Shown one piece after another: positions 1 to 8,531 of a DNA stretch of 64,000 bases. Every line of letters starts with the position of its first letter. Position 1 is the first letter of the stretch. The notes beneath the pieces were generated by a model, which saw only the letters and a list, made by a program, of their open reading frames with translations, did not search any database and had not been told where the DNA came from. The stretch is from positions 78,530-142,529 of the forward strand of contig NZ_SUND01000014.1 of assembly GCF_005280205.1 (NCBI RefSeq), written 5' to 3'. Position numbers and translations under genes: made by a program. Source of the DNA: Bacillus yapensis. Lineage in GTDB: Bacteria; Bacillota; Bacilli; Bacillales; Cytobacillaceae.

Positions 1-1143
1 ACTGATGGAGTCATTAAAGGACGCACTTTGAAGGGAAATCTCTATTTAGTCGGAAGAGGTGATCCTACTCTACGAGAAGAGGACTTCAACCAGCTCGCCA
101 GTGAAATTAAAGGGTTAGGAATTACACAGATTGAAGGCAATCTAATTGGAGATGATTCCTGGTATGACGATGTTCGATTCTCTCCTGATATGATATGGAG
201 CGATGAAGATGACTATTATGGTGCGCAAATTTCTGCTTTAACAGTATCACCGGATAAGGATTATGATGCAGGTACCGTTGTGATTGACGTGGTACCGGGG
301 AAGACGGTCGGAGACCCAGCGGTAATTTCCCTTGTGCCGCAAACGAAATACGTTCATATCGTCAATAATGTGACGACTGTTACGCCTGAAGAAAAAACAA
401 AAGTAACGATTAAAAGACTGCATGGTACGAATACAGTGATTGTCGAAGGGATGATTCCTTTGACGTCTATCCGAAAAAGGGAATTTGTAGGTGTTTGGGA
501 ACCAACAGGATATGCTCTAGACCTTTTTCGATTGTCTTTAGAGAGACAAGGGATTAAGGTATCAGGGAACGTCAAAAGGGGTGTAAGTACGAACAGTCAT
601 AGACTTGCTGTTCATCATTCTCCTACACTCTCTGTACTAATGGTGCCCTTTTTAAAGCTAAGCAATAATGTCCATGCAGAAATTTTAGTTAAAGAGTTAG
701 GGAGAAAAGTAACCGGACAAGGAAGCTGGAAAAATGGCATACGGGTCGTCAAGAATGAGTTGGAAAAATACGGTGTGAATAGTGATGTACTCGTACTCCG
801 TGATGGCTCAGGAATTTCCCATATCAATTCACTTACTGCGAATGAATTAACGCAGCTTCTCTATCAGGTTCAGAAAAAACCATGGTTTAATACATTTTAT
901 GATTCCTTACCCGTGGCTGGTAAAAAAGATAAGCTTATAGGTGGTACATTACGTAAACGAATGGCTCATTTAGATGTGCATGCCAAAACAGGAACTTTAA
1001 CGACAGTTTCTTCGATTTCGGGGTATGCGAAGACAAAGAGTGGCGAGACAGTCATATTTTCAATATTGATCAATAATATTCTAAAAGAGGAAAAAGGAAA
1101 GTTAATCGAAGATAAGTTGGTTGAAATCATTACGAATCAATAA
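1..1143 (+). CDS. dacC: D-alanyl-D-alanine carboxypeptidase/endopeptidase, S13 (PBP4 type), 5'-truncated
   Basis: The reading frame is open from base 1 (TDGVIKGRTLKGN), so the gene enters from the left and its signal peptide and SxxK nucleophile motif lie outside the window. Peptidase family S13 enzymes cleave the terminal D-Ala of cell wall stem peptides, or cross-links, outside the membrane. Visible family marks are the YLVGRGDPTL segment near the start, the SxN-type LSNN motif in the middle and the KTGT motif (HAKTGTLTTVSS) near the C-terminus. About 380 residues are present; Bacillus dacC products are near 490. A hairpin terminator follows the stop. The family call is firm. The symbol is by analogy to B. 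subtilis PBP4a. Confidence 0.88.
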   Translation, partial: TDGVIKGRTLKGNLYLVGRGDPTLREEDFNQLASEIKGLGITQIEGNLIGDDSWYDDVRFSPDMIWSDEDDYYGAQISALTVSPDKDYDAGTVVIDVVPGKTVGDPAVISLVPQTKYVHIVNNVTTVTPEEKTKVTIKRLHGTNTVIVEGMIPLTSIRKREFVGVWEPTGYALDLFRLSLERQGIKVSGNVKRGVSTNSHRLAVHHSPTLSVLMVPFLKLSNNVHAEILVKELGRKVTGQGSWKNGIRVVKNELEKYGVNSDVLVLRDGSGISHINSLTANELTQLLYQVQKKPWFNTFYDSLPVAGKKDKLIGGTLRKRMAHLDVHAKTGTLTTVSSISGYAKTKSGETVIFSILINNILKEEKGKLIEDKLVEIITNQ

Positions 1144-1150
1144 TTATGTG

Positions 1151-1177
1151 GGGCTGTCTATGGACAGCTCTGTTTTT
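1151..1177 (+). terminator. Rho-independent terminator after dacC-like gene
   Basis: Stem GGGCTGTC / GACAGCTC (one G.U pair) with a TATG loop, followed by TGTTTTT. It ends the carboxypeptidase transcript before the next ribosome binding site. Confidence 0.7.
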
Positions 1178-1236
1178 ATGAAAAGGAATCCACTAGGTGA
1201 GTGTCGAAGTTATTATTTTCAAGGAGGGATATGAAG

Positions 1237-1998
1237 ATGAATTTTTCTGTTAATGTATCAACCATTTTTACAGAGTTCCCTTTTTTAGAGCGTTTTAAGA
1301 AAGCAAAAGAAGCTGGATTTCAGTATGTGGAATGCCAATTTCCTTATGATTTAGAAGTCGAAAGAATAAAAGAAACATTAGATAATGAAGAATTGACTCT
1401 TACGTTAATGAATTTGCCTCCGGGGAATTGGGATAAAGGAGATCGGGGATTAGCGGTTGATTACGCTCGAGTAAAAGAATTCCGTCATTCTATCGAAAAG
1501 GGGATTGCTTATGCTACCGCATTAGGTGTGAAGCGAATTCATTGTATGGCAGGAGTTCCTCTAGATCGTGATGTAGCAAGAGGGGCGTATGTGAAAAATA
1601 TCCAATACGCTGGAGAAAAACTGGCTGAACTTGGAATTACACTCCTTATCGAGCCCATTAATTCATTTGATATGCCAGGTTATTATTTATCTAATCTTCA
1701 TGATTCCGTACAGATTCTCAAAGAAATTGCTTTGCCAAATGTAAAGCTTCAATATGATTTTTATCATATTCAACGAATGCACGGAAATCTCATCGCCAAT
1801 TTTGAACAATATTTTGAGTACATAGGTCATATTCAAATTGCGGATACACCTGGTCGCCACGAACCAGGTACGGGTGAAATTCATTTTGAAAATATTTTTA
1901 GAATGATAGAGTTGTCCGGTTACGATGGGTTTGTTGGACTAGAGTATACCCCAAAAGGTAGAAGTGAAGATAGTTTTTCGTGGATTTCGCATACATAG
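1237..1998 (+). CDS. Hydroxypyruvate isomerase-like TIM-barrel protein
   Basis: The product of about 253 residues belongs to the AP-endonuclease-2-like TIM barrel superfamily and resembles hydroxypyruvate isomerase (Hyi), which interconverts hydroxypyruvate and tartronate semialdehyde. Supporting segments are LLIEPIN, LQYDFYHIQRMHGN and HIQIADTPGRHEPGTGEIHF, which supply the metal and substrate carboxylate/histidine residues of this family. The start is set at the ATG at 1237 because AAGGAGG at 1221-1227 is 9 bases upstream; ATG 1231 is only 3 bases away and GTG 1201 precedes the site. The next gene, 15 bases downstream, is a tartronate semialdehyde reductase-like enzyme, which supports a glyoxylate/glycerate route. 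Other sugar epimerase roles remain possible. Confidence 0.8.
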   Translation: MNFSVNVSTIFTEFPFLERFKKAKEAGFQYVECQFPYDLEVERIKETLDNEELTLTLMNLPPGNWDKGDRGLAVDYARVKEFRHSIEKGIAYATALGVKRIHCMAGVPLDRDVARGAYVKNIQYAGEKLAELGITLLIEPINSFDMPGYYLSNLHDSVQILKEIALPNVKLQYDFYHIQRMHGNLIANFEQYFEYIGHIQIADTPGRHEPGTGEIHFENIFRMIELSGYDGFVGLEYTPKGRSEDSFSWISHT

Positions 1999-2013
1999 AA
2001 AGGAGCAATACGG

Positions 2014-2895
2014 ATGAAGATTGGTTTTATTGGATTAGGTGTGATGGGAGCACGGATGGTGAAACGTTTCCTCGAGGCTGGACATGAGGTATTCGTTTTT
2101 AACCGTACACCAGAAAAAGCTGAATTCTTAGTAAAATTAGGTGCATTAAGGGCAAAAGATATTCCTTCTTTGGCTGAGCAATCGGATGTAGTGTGTAGCT
2201 GTCTTTCTATGCCTGAAGATTCGATTAAGGTTTTTCTCGATGGAGTGATACCTCATGCCAAGTCTGGTACGATTTGTTTGGATTTTTCTACGGTAGGCGT
2301 AGATACGAGTAGAATCATCTATCAAAAAGCGCGAGAAAAGGGAATTGATTATCTTGATACTCCAGTTAGCGGTGGTCCTGAGGGAGTAGAAAATGGAACT
2401 TTAACGATTATGGTTGGTGGGGAAAAGGAAGCGTATGAACGAGTGCGTTCCCTTTTAAATAGCTTAGGAGAAAAGATTGAGTATCTTGGAGGAACTGGTT
2501 CTGGAAGCATCGCTAAGTTAATCAACCAGTATTTAGTAGCGGTACACTCAATTGCAGCCTCTGAAGCAATGGTCGCTGGTGCAGCATTTGGGTTAGATAG
2601 TGAGCAACTATATAAACTATTAAAATTGAGCTATGGGCAAAGTCGTATGCTTGAGCGCCATATGGAGCAATACGTATTAGATCGGAACTTTGAGCCTGGA
2701 GGAGCAGTGAAGTATGTCCATAAGGATGTAAAACTTGCAAATCAACTATTTGAACAAGCTGGGCTGACGGAAACATTAGGTAAGTTAGCAGAGAATTCTT
2801 TTTCACACGCCATGAGTATTGGACTTTCTGACCTCGATATGTCGGCCGTGATCAAGCCTTTAGAAGATAAATCAGGTGTTGTGGTGAAAAAATAA
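2014..2895 (+). CDS. 2-hydroxy-3-oxopropionate (tartronate semialdehyde) reductase-like, beta-hydroxyacid dehydrogenase family
   Basis: This NAD(P)-dependent beta-hydroxyacid dehydrogenase of 293 residues begins with the Rossmann motif GLGVMG and carries the family substrate motif DTPVSGGPEGVENG. The likely catalytic lysine sits in the segment GSIAKLINQ. The family includes tartronate semialdehyde reductase (GarR/GlxR) and 3-hydroxyisobutyrate dehydrogenase. The adjacent hydroxypyruvate isomerase-like gene favours the first: together they would turn hydroxypyruvate into glycerate. AAAGGAG lies just upstream of the ATG, directly after the previous stop, so the two genes form an operon. Exact substrate is inferred from context only. 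Confidence 0.8.
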   Translation: MKIGFIGLGVMGARMVKRFLEAGHEVFVFNRTPEKAEFLVKLGALRAKDIPSLAEQSDVVCSCLSMPEDSIKVFLDGVIPHAKSGTICLDFSTVGVDTSRIIYQKAREKGIDYLDTPVSGGPEGVENGTLTIMVGGEKEAYERVRSLLNSLGEKIEYLGGTGSGSIAKLINQYLVAVHSIAASEAMVAGAAFGLDSEQLYKLLKLSYGQSRMLERHMEQYVLDRNFEPGGAVKYVHKDVKLANQLFEQAGLTETLGKLAENSFSHAMSIGLSDLDMSAVIKPLEDKSGVVVKK

Positions 2896-2925
2896 GACTC
2901 CGTGATGCACACGGAGTCCTATTTT
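2896..2925. terminator. Bidirectional terminator between convergent genes
   Basis: A perfect 9-bp stem GACTCCGTG / CACGGAGTC (2896-2904 and 2910-2918) with a 5-base loop fills the gap between two convergent stop codons. It has CTATTTTG on the plus side and TTATTTTTT when read on the minus strand. Confidence 0.75.
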
Positions 2926-4052
2926 GTAAAATAGTTTTGCGTATAGTAAGGATGGGATTCACTGTTAAAGGCGACTCCGACACCTAGATAGTCAAAGTCT
3001 TTTTGCAAAATATTTTCCCGATGTCCTAATGAGTTCATCAGGCCCTCATGTGCAAAAATGCTACTGAATTGACCATAAGCCAAATTTTCTCCAGCAACAG
3101 AAAAGGTGATCTGGTCTGCAAGCATCCGGTCAAAGGGGGATTGGCCCTCTAAATTTGTGTGATCGAAATAATTGTTTTCGGCCATATCTGAGCTATGCTT
3201 CCTTGCAGTATTCCTCACACGTTCATCCCAGGTTAGAATATTTAAACCGTGATTTACTCTAGTGGAATTTGTGAGGTCAAACATTTGAAGCTCAAAGCCT
3301 TCTTTCAACTGCTCACTTGCTTTTGTATAAAAATCTTTCTTGCTTTCTTCAATATCCTTATGAATCAATTGAATCGATGTTACCGTATTATCCTCATGGA
3401 TATCATAGAAAATGGTTACATAGCTATCGTCCAACATAAACACATCGTAGTTAGAGTCCTCCTGGAGCTGATAATAGACAAATCCTTTTTGAATCCTTGC
3501 TAAAGGCTTCCCAAGCTCTGCTCTTACGGTATCTTTTGTAGTTCCGAGGTTTACATTTTTTGTGGAGGAAATGATATTTTGATTGGTGAAAAGACCTACT
3601 ACTTGATCGGAATCATTATACATAACCTCGATAAAATTTTGATAGTTTTGATGATAGGTACTCCAGTTCAAACCATATTCATTATAGGAAACTCGCTGCG
3701 GTTCGCCTAGAACTTCTTCAACCTGCTGTTTGGTCTCACCAATTTCTGTGTTATAAAAAGAGAAGGTTTGTTCAAGGGGAGGCGTAAGTTCAGGTTCTTT
3801 GATCTTTTCTGGTATAGCGAGTTTATTCGGTGATGTCGGTTCATTTTTTAAATCTTCTATAATTGTTTGGATTGCCATAATAAAGCTGGTGATACGAGCT
3901 TCTAATTCTCCGCTTTGAATAAAGCTTTGAACATCTTCTTTTATATGATCGAAAGTGGAAACCACTTTTTCCTCGTTAAATTTATCGTCTATATATGTCC
4001 ATCCAATGCTGATTAGAAAAATGAATGATAACAAGAGAAAAATTCTCCTCAA
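2919..4052 (-). CDS. CAP-domain protein with membrane anchor (YlbC-like)
   Basis: The product starts with a basic residue pair and one hydrophobic segment (RRIFLLLSFIFLISIGW), a signal anchor, then a CAP-associated N-terminal region and a C-terminal CAP/SCP domain. The C-terminal domain shows NHGLNILTWDERV, ARKHSSDMAENNYFDHTNLEGQSPFDR, AGENLAYG and SLGHRENIL. The same architecture is seen in B. subtilis YlbC; function of bacterial CAP proteins is poorly known. The start is set at TTG 4052 because AAGGAGGG precedes it at normal spacing; the longer ATG frame at 4103 would place that site inside the gene. The gene converges on the reductase gene. Confidence 0.82.
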   Translation of the reverse strand: MRRIFLLLSFIFLISIGWTYIDDKFNEEKVVSTFDHIKEDVQSFIQSGELEARITSFIMAIQTIIEDLKNEPTSPNKLAIPEKIKEPELTPPLEQTFSFYNTEIGETKQQVEEVLGEPQRVSYNEYGLNWSTYHQNYQNFIEVMYNDSDQVVGLFTNQNIISSTKNVNLGTTKDTVRAELGKPLARIQKGFVYYQLQEDSNYDVFMLDDSYVTIFYDIHEDNTVTSIQLIHKDIEESKKDFYTKASEQLKEGFELQMFDLTNSTRVNHGLNILTWDERVRNTARKHSSDMAENNYFDHTNLEGQSPFDRMLADQITFSVAGENLAYGQFSSIFAHEGLMNSLGHRENILQKDFDYLGVGVAFNSESHPYYTQNYFTK

Positions 4053-4310
4053 GATAATCCCTCCTTCCATCCATTTAGTGCGGATATATTCCAGTCTTGC
4101 CATATTTTCTTAATTTAATATATGTGTTAGTTTGGTAATGTGAGAAAGATATACATATTTGAACAAAACATTATCTGATGTAGTAGCAATTCATTATATT
4201 ACCATCATTAACAAGACGATTATGTTTAACTCGATTCATCTTTTATAGTATAGTAGAATGTATGTTTAAGGAAGTAATTCGATAGAGTAAGGCAAGGAGA
4301 TTTTAAATAT

Positions 4311-5075
4311 ATGAAATTAGTATCATGGAACGTAAATGGAATTCGTGCATGTGTGAAAAAAGGCTTTCTAGACTATTTTCACGAAGTGAATGCGGATATT
4401 TTTTGTATACAAGAATCAAAGCTTCAAGAGGGACAGATTGAGCTAGAGTTAGATGGCTATTATCAATATTGGAATTATGCTGAAAGAAAAGGTTATTCTG
4501 GTACAGCTGTGTTCACTAAGCATAAACCAATTTCAGTGAGTTATGGGATTGGAGAACGGGATGACGAAGAAGAAGGAAGAAGCATAATTCTCGAATTTGC
4601 TGATTTCTATTTAGTGAATGTCTACACGCCAAATTCAAAAAGAGACTTGGCTCGGTTAGATTATCGCCTTCAATGGGAGGAAGAGATTAGAGAATATCTA
4701 CTTGAATTGAATTCAATCAAGCCTGTTATTTATTGTGGTGATTTGAATGTGGCTCACGAGGAGATTGACCTCCGTAATCCGAAATCGAATATTGGGAACT
4801 CTGGTTTTACAGATGAGGAAAGAGGAAAAATGACGGAATTGCTCAATGCTGGTTTTGTCGATAGTTTTCGTCACCTTTATCCAGACAAAACAGATTCGTA
4901 CACTTGGTGGAGCTATATGGCTAAGGTTCGTGAAAGAAATATTGGATGGAGAATTGATTACTTCATCGTTTCTCAGGCACTTGAAAATAGAATCGAGGAT
5001 GCAGAAATCCACCATGAAGTTCTTGGTAGTGATCATTGTCCAGTTGTTTTAAAAATGACTAACTTAAACGCATAG
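4311..5075 (+). CDS. exoA: Exodeoxyribonuclease III / AP endonuclease ExoA
   Basis: The 254-residue protein is a full-length endonuclease/exonuclease/phosphatase-fold repair enzyme that cuts DNA 5' of abasic sites and has 3' exonuclease activity. Catalytic features in order: WNVNG (N7), QESK (metal ligand E35), GDLNVAH (D144 and N146), WRIDYF and the C-terminal GSDHCPV Asp-His pair. The length matches B. subtilis ExoA (252 residues). About 260 bases of non-coding DNA separate it from the divergent CAP gene, and an AAGGAG lies 12 to 17 bases upstream of the ATG. A terminator hairpin follows at 5150. The call is firm. Confidence 0.95.
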   Translation: MKLVSWNVNGIRACVKKGFLDYFHEVNADIFCIQESKLQEGQIELELDGYYQYWNYAERKGYSGTAVFTKHKPISVSYGIGERDDEEEGRSIILEFADFYLVNVYTPNSKRDLARLDYRLQWEEEIREYLLELNSIKPVIYCGDLNVAHEEIDLRNPKSNIGNSGFTDEERGKMTELLNAGFVDSFRHLYPDKTDSYTWWSYMAKVRERNIGWRIDYFIVSQALENRIEDAEIHHEVLGSDHCPVVLKMTNLNA

Positions 5076-5149
5076 TTTATTTTATGATACAAATTTTGCA
5101 ATCATGAAGCGTCCATATAATAATCGCCTAGGTTGCGAATAAATGTTAT

Positions 5150-5175
5150 GGGGAGTCGAACTGACTCTCCTTTTG
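5150..5175 (+). terminator. Terminator after exoA
   Basis: Stem GGGGAGTC / GACTCTCC with one G.U pair and loop GAACT, followed by TTTTG. It lies between exoA and the DEAD-box helicase gene. Confidence 0.65.
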
Positions 5176-5259
5176 TATTTGCAAAATGAGAAGAAAAACG
5201 GCAAAATAAGCACAGAAGAATACGTAATACACAAAGCAACAAGAAAGTAGGAAATACAT

Positions 5260-6693
5260 ATGGCGGATTTTTTGTCCCTAGGAATTTCAAAGAAAGTCGT
5301 GGATCAGCTTGCGCATAATGGGATAGTCATTCCAACTCCGATACAGGAAGCTGCGATTCCACATGTATTGGAAAATAAGGATATTATTGCGCAGGCGCAA
5401 ACAGGGACGGGAAAGACACTGGCCTTCCTTTTACCAATATTAGAAAAAATAGTGCCGGACTCTCCAGATGTACAGGCGTTAATTGTCACGCCTACAAGAG
5501 AACTAGCACTACAAATTACATCGGAAGTAAAGAAGCTTATTGAGAATATGGATGGAGTCGAAGCACTTGCTGTTTATGGTGGACAAGATGTAGACAAACA
5601 GTTGAAAAAGCTTAAAAGACACGTTCAAATCGTCGTGGGTACACCAGGCCGCTTATTGGATCATATAAGAAGAGAGACTCTATCTTTGGGGAATATTTCT
5701 TTTCTTGTCCTCGATGAGGCCGACCAAATGCTACATATCGGCTTTTTGCATGAAGTCGAGGAAATAATTAGAGAAACTCCTCGCACGCGCCAAACGATGC
5801 TCTTTTCAGCGACTATGCCGAATGAAATTAAAACTCTGGCAAAGAAGCATATGAATGAGCCAGTTAATATTCAAGTGGAGAAAAAACAAGGTCCAGCTTT
5901 ATCGGTAAAGCAAATCGCGCTCCACACAACTGACCGCGCGAAGCAGGGGACGATCATTGAATTGATTGAGACGCATCGTCCATATTTGGCCGTGATTTTC
6001 TGCCGAACAAAGCGGAGGGTTACGAAGCTATTTGGAATTTTAAAAGCACACGGCTTTTTATGTGATGAACTACATGGTGATTTATCTCAGGCGAAGCGGG
6101 AACAGGTGATGAAACGGTTCCGTGATGGGGAAATTCAACTCCTCATTGCAACCGATGTTGCCGCACGTGGACTTGATGTTGAGGGTGTCACACATGTATT
6201 TAACTATGATATTCCCCTAGATGCGGAAAGCTATGTTCACCGTATCGGGAGAACTGGTAGAGCAGGCATGAAGGGACTAGCCATTACCTTTTATTCACCG
6301 GCAGACCGCCAAACTCTTGAAATGATTGAAAAAGAATTAAATATTCGTATTCCCAAGCAGAATATTGGCAATGTGGAAACGAAAGCACCAAAAGATGAAC
6401 GTAAACAACAGAGGGGCGCAAAAACAAGGCCTAGAGAAGAGAGTCGCGGTGGAAGACAACCCTCCAAGAGAACAAAAGAACAAGGTTCTAAACCGAGAGA
6501 TGGAAGAAAGACGGAAGAGAAAAAACATAGAGATTTCAAACAAAAAGGAAATGCTGAGGCGGGCAAGGGCCGTCGAAATGCCGGCTCAAAGTCTGATTCA
6601 AGAACAGGGGCAAAGGCTGGATCAAAACCAGGCTCAAGACCTGGAACAAAACCATCTAATCGTAAATCTGCTGCAAATAAGAAACGAAGATAG
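5260..6693 (+). CDS. DEAD-box ATP-dependent RNA helicase with basic C-terminal tail
   Basis: The 477-residue protein has all helicase core motifs: Q motif with [13 protein letters not shown] (motif I), PTRELA, TPGR, DEAD (motif II), SAT (motif III), then RecA-like domain 2 with [10 protein letters not shown] and [10 protein letters not shown]. Such enzymes remodel RNA in ribosome assembly, decay or cold adaptation. From about residue 370 a low-complexity tail rich in Lys, Arg, Gly and Ser follows, with several [13 protein letters not shown] repeats, a likely RNA-binding extension. No DbpA-type RNA-binding domain is visible. It is related to the Bacillus Csh helicases, but the paralogue cannot be named from the sequence. 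Confidence 0.93.
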   Translation: MADFLSLGISKKVVDQLAHNGIVIPTPIQEAAIPHVLENKDIIAQAQTGTGKTLAFLLPILEKIVPDSPDVQALIVTPTRELALQITSEVKKLIENMDGVEALAVYGGQDVDKQLKKLKRHVQIVVGTPGRLLDHIRRETLSLGNISFLVLDEADQMLHIGFLHEVEEIIRETPRTRQTMLFSATMPNEIKTLAKKHMNEPVNIQVEKKQGPALSVKQIALHTTDRAKQGTIIELIETHRPYLAVIFCRTKRRVTKLFGILKAHGFLCDELHGDLSQAKREQVMKRFRDGEIQLLIATDVAARGLDVEGVTHVFNYDIPLDAESYVHRIGRTGRAGMKGLAITFYSPADRQTLEMIEKELNIRIPKQNIGNVETKAPKDERKQQRGAKTRPREESRGGRQPSKRTKEQGSKPRDGRKTEEKKHRDFKQKGNAEAGKGRRNAGSKSDSRTGAKAGSKPGSRPGTKPSNRKSAANKKRR

Positions 6694-6721
6694 TAACCCA
6701 TTTTGAAATAGATATATAATT

Positions 6722-6901
6722 AAGGCTCTTTTCACAAAGATTGTTGTTCTTAGATAATATTTGATTAAATGAATAGCGATATAACCTTTTAATAACTGTA
6801 AAAAAGTAGCGAAAAGTGCCGTGCAAAAATAATTTGTAGCACTAAACCAAGTAGGAAGTGTAAATGTCGGTTTTTGGACATTTACGAAAAAAACAACAAT
6901 C
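6722..6901 (-). repeat. Structured intergenic repeat, copy C (minus orientation)
   Basis: Read on the minus strand this copy begins GATTGTTGTT (6901-6892). It forms a 9-bp stem GTAAATGTC / GACATTTAC around an 8-base loop ending CC (6885-6860), then ends with GTGAAAAGAGCCTTA (about 6736-6722). The end can pair with GGCACTTTTC at 6820-6811. The layout and length match the copies at 16453 and 47830, although the stem sequence differs. It fills most of the gap between the helicase gene and the next gene. Function unknown. Confidence 0.6.
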
Positions 6902-6937
6902 AATAGGAAAACAGCGATAATTAAAGGAGTATTCTAC

Positions 6938-7384
6938 ATGGAAGCAAATCAAGTGTATATTGAACGCTGCGACAAGGAAACAGAAAATCTATTAGCGGAA
7001 GAAGGTCAAGCTTTTTTAAGCAATCCAATTGATTATTTACTTGCTCATAAAAATGAGTTTGTTTATATCGAAGCTACCCATTTTAACGAAATCGGGGTAG
7101 ATGCGCTATCGATTGAGATAGACGATGTCTTCGGTACGTACGATGTGATGTTAGGGTTAAAACTCCAAAAAAAGCATGAACAAACAATTAAAGCGTTCCT
7201 TAATCGAGAGTTACAAGGCGACGACATTAAGTATGATTTAATGTTTGATCAAAATGATGGTTTGTGGAATGTAAATTTCACTTTAAACTATTTACCCGAT
7301 TTTCGTGAAAGCATGACGTTTCAAGAAGCATTCACGAGCATTTATGAGTTTTTAGCTAAGTTAGTACAGGAAGTCAAAAATTAA
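6938..7384 (+). CDS. Conserved-looking protein of unknown function
   Basis: This 148-residue acidic soluble protein has no signal peptide, membrane segment or catalytic motif I recognise. It starts with an ATG preceded by AAAGGAG (TTAAAGGAGTATTCTAC), a good ribosome binding site, so expression is likely. Sequence character is mixed alpha/beta, with hydrophobic stretches such as YDVMLGLKL and WNVNFTLNYL. It lies alone between a repeat element and its own terminator (7393), so it is a single-gene unit. No function is assigned. Confidence 0.7.
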   Translation: MEANQVYIERCDKETENLLAEEGQAFLSNPIDYLLAHKNEFVYIEATHFNEIGVDALSIEIDDVFGTYDVMLGLKLQKKHEQTIKAFLNRELQGDDIKYDLMFDQNDGLWNVNFTLNYLPDFRESMTFQEAFTSIYEFLAKLVQEVKN

Positions 7385-7392
7385 GTTTTGTG

Positions 7393-7420
7393 GACATGGC
7401 AGCTAGCCATGTCTTTTTTT
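7393..7420 (+). terminator. Terminator
   Basis: Perfect stem GACATGGC / GCCATGTC with loop AGCTA and seven T residues, directly after the 148-residue hypothetical gene. Confidence 0.85.
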
Positions 7421-7478
7421 GTTTCAACCTCATTTCATGCCATAATAGAGAAAATAGAATGGGGAGAAGGTGAGGAAT

Positions 7479-8390
7479 ATGAAGATTTTATGTATGGATG
7501 GTGGTGGCATAAGGGGCGTCTTTGCAGTCGCTATTTTAGCAGCGATCGAGGAGGAGATGGGAGAGCCGATTAGCAATGCATTTGATATTGTCGCAGGAAC
7601 AAGTACTGGGTCGATTATTGCAACTGCAGTTGCTTTGAATAGAAAAATGAGTGACCTTCTGCAACAGTACAAAATGTATGGTGAGAAAATTTTTCTTCGC
7701 CAGGCAAAGGTCGGATTATTCAAAACCGTATACAGTGATCGGTATTTAAGACGCTTTTTTCAAAAAGCCTTTGGCGACCTAACCCTTGCAGAAATTGAAA
7801 AGCCCTTGCTAATCCCGGCTGTGGACCTAACCCATGGAAATCCTTATGTTCATCGCTCGAATTTCGGTAAGGCTGAACAAGAAAATGATCTATCGATTAA
7901 GGTATGGGACGCTGTTTTATCCTCTTGTTCGGCTCCTATCTATTTTCCGCCAAATAATATGGGCAATAAGTTCTTATCCATTGATGGTGGATTATGGGCG
8001 AATAACCCCTCACTCGTAGGGATTACAGAAGCGATGCATCACTTCAAAGAAAAAATTGAGAATATCCAAATTTTATCGATTGGTACCGGCAAGCAAAAAA
8101 TAGATTTTACTGACGATGGTAAAACAAGTTGGGGGGTTAAAGAGTGGCTTCCATTTCATCTTCCGTCGCTGAAAGTTACACCAAAGTTGCTTGATTTGGC
8201 TCTTCATCTTTCCTCAGAGTCTGTCTCTTATCAATGTGAACATTTACTCGGTTCCAACTATTTGAGAATTAATGAGGACCTTGGCGATGAAATACCGTTC
8301 GACGAAGTGAAGTATATGGATCAATTAATCCAAATTGCCTCGGATTGTATCGAAGGAAATAAGGAAAGAATTATCCAATTTATAAGGTAA
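7479..8390 (+). CDS. Patatin-like phospholipase
   Basis: The protein of about 303 residues has the complete patatin set: oxyanion loop DGGGIRG at residues 7-13, nucleophile motif GTSTG with Ser42, and the Asp of the Ser-Asp dyad in SIDGGLWANN. Patatins are acyl hydrolases acting on membrane lipids. The start is set at ATG 7479, which gives the typical N-terminus MKILCMDGGG; GTG 7470 is the alternative. It is a single-gene unit with its own terminator. Some patatins are effectors of cyclic-nucleotide defence systems, but no nucleotidyltransferase gene is adjacent, so a house role is more likely. Confidence 0.88.
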   Translation: MKILCMDGGGIRGVFAVAILAAIEEEMGEPISNAFDIVAGTSTGSIIATAVALNRKMSDLLQQYKMYGEKIFLRQAKVGLFKTVYSDRYLRRFFQKAFGDLTLAEIEKPLLIPAVDLTHGNPYVHRSNFGKAEQENDLSIKVWDAVLSSCSAPIYFPPNNMGNKFLSIDGGLWANNPSLVGITEAMHHFKEKIENIQILSIGTGKQKIDFTDDGKTSWGVKEWLPFHLPSLKVTPKLLDLALHLSSESVSYQCEHLLGSNYLRINEDLGDEIPFDEVKYMDQLIQIASDCIEGNKERIIQFIR

Positions 8391-8423
8391 AACCGTTAAT
8401 ATTTAATATTAGCGGTTTTTTTA
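8391..8423 (+). terminator. Terminator after patatin gene
   Basis: Stem AACCGTTAATA / TATTAGCGGTT with a short loop, followed by TTTTTT. It starts at the base after the stop codon. Confidence 0.8.
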
Positions 8424-8531
8424 CATAAATAAAGAAAACATCTTAAAAGTGTAGTAGAATGGATATAGGATTATAATTCAGAATATTCTTACATAAAATT
8501 TATTAAAGAATCTGAAAGGAGCGGATGGGAA

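Noticed and set aside
6291..6706. Overlapping ORFs on both strands within the helicase C-terminal tail
   Set aside because: They arise from low-complexity Lys/Arg/Gly-rich codons, lack ribosome sites and show no protein-like composition.
7479..8390. Patatin as effector of a CBASS-type defence system
   Set aside because: No nucleotidyltransferase or accessory gene is adjacent; neighbours are a lone hypothetical gene and an acyl-CoA ligase, each with its own terminator.
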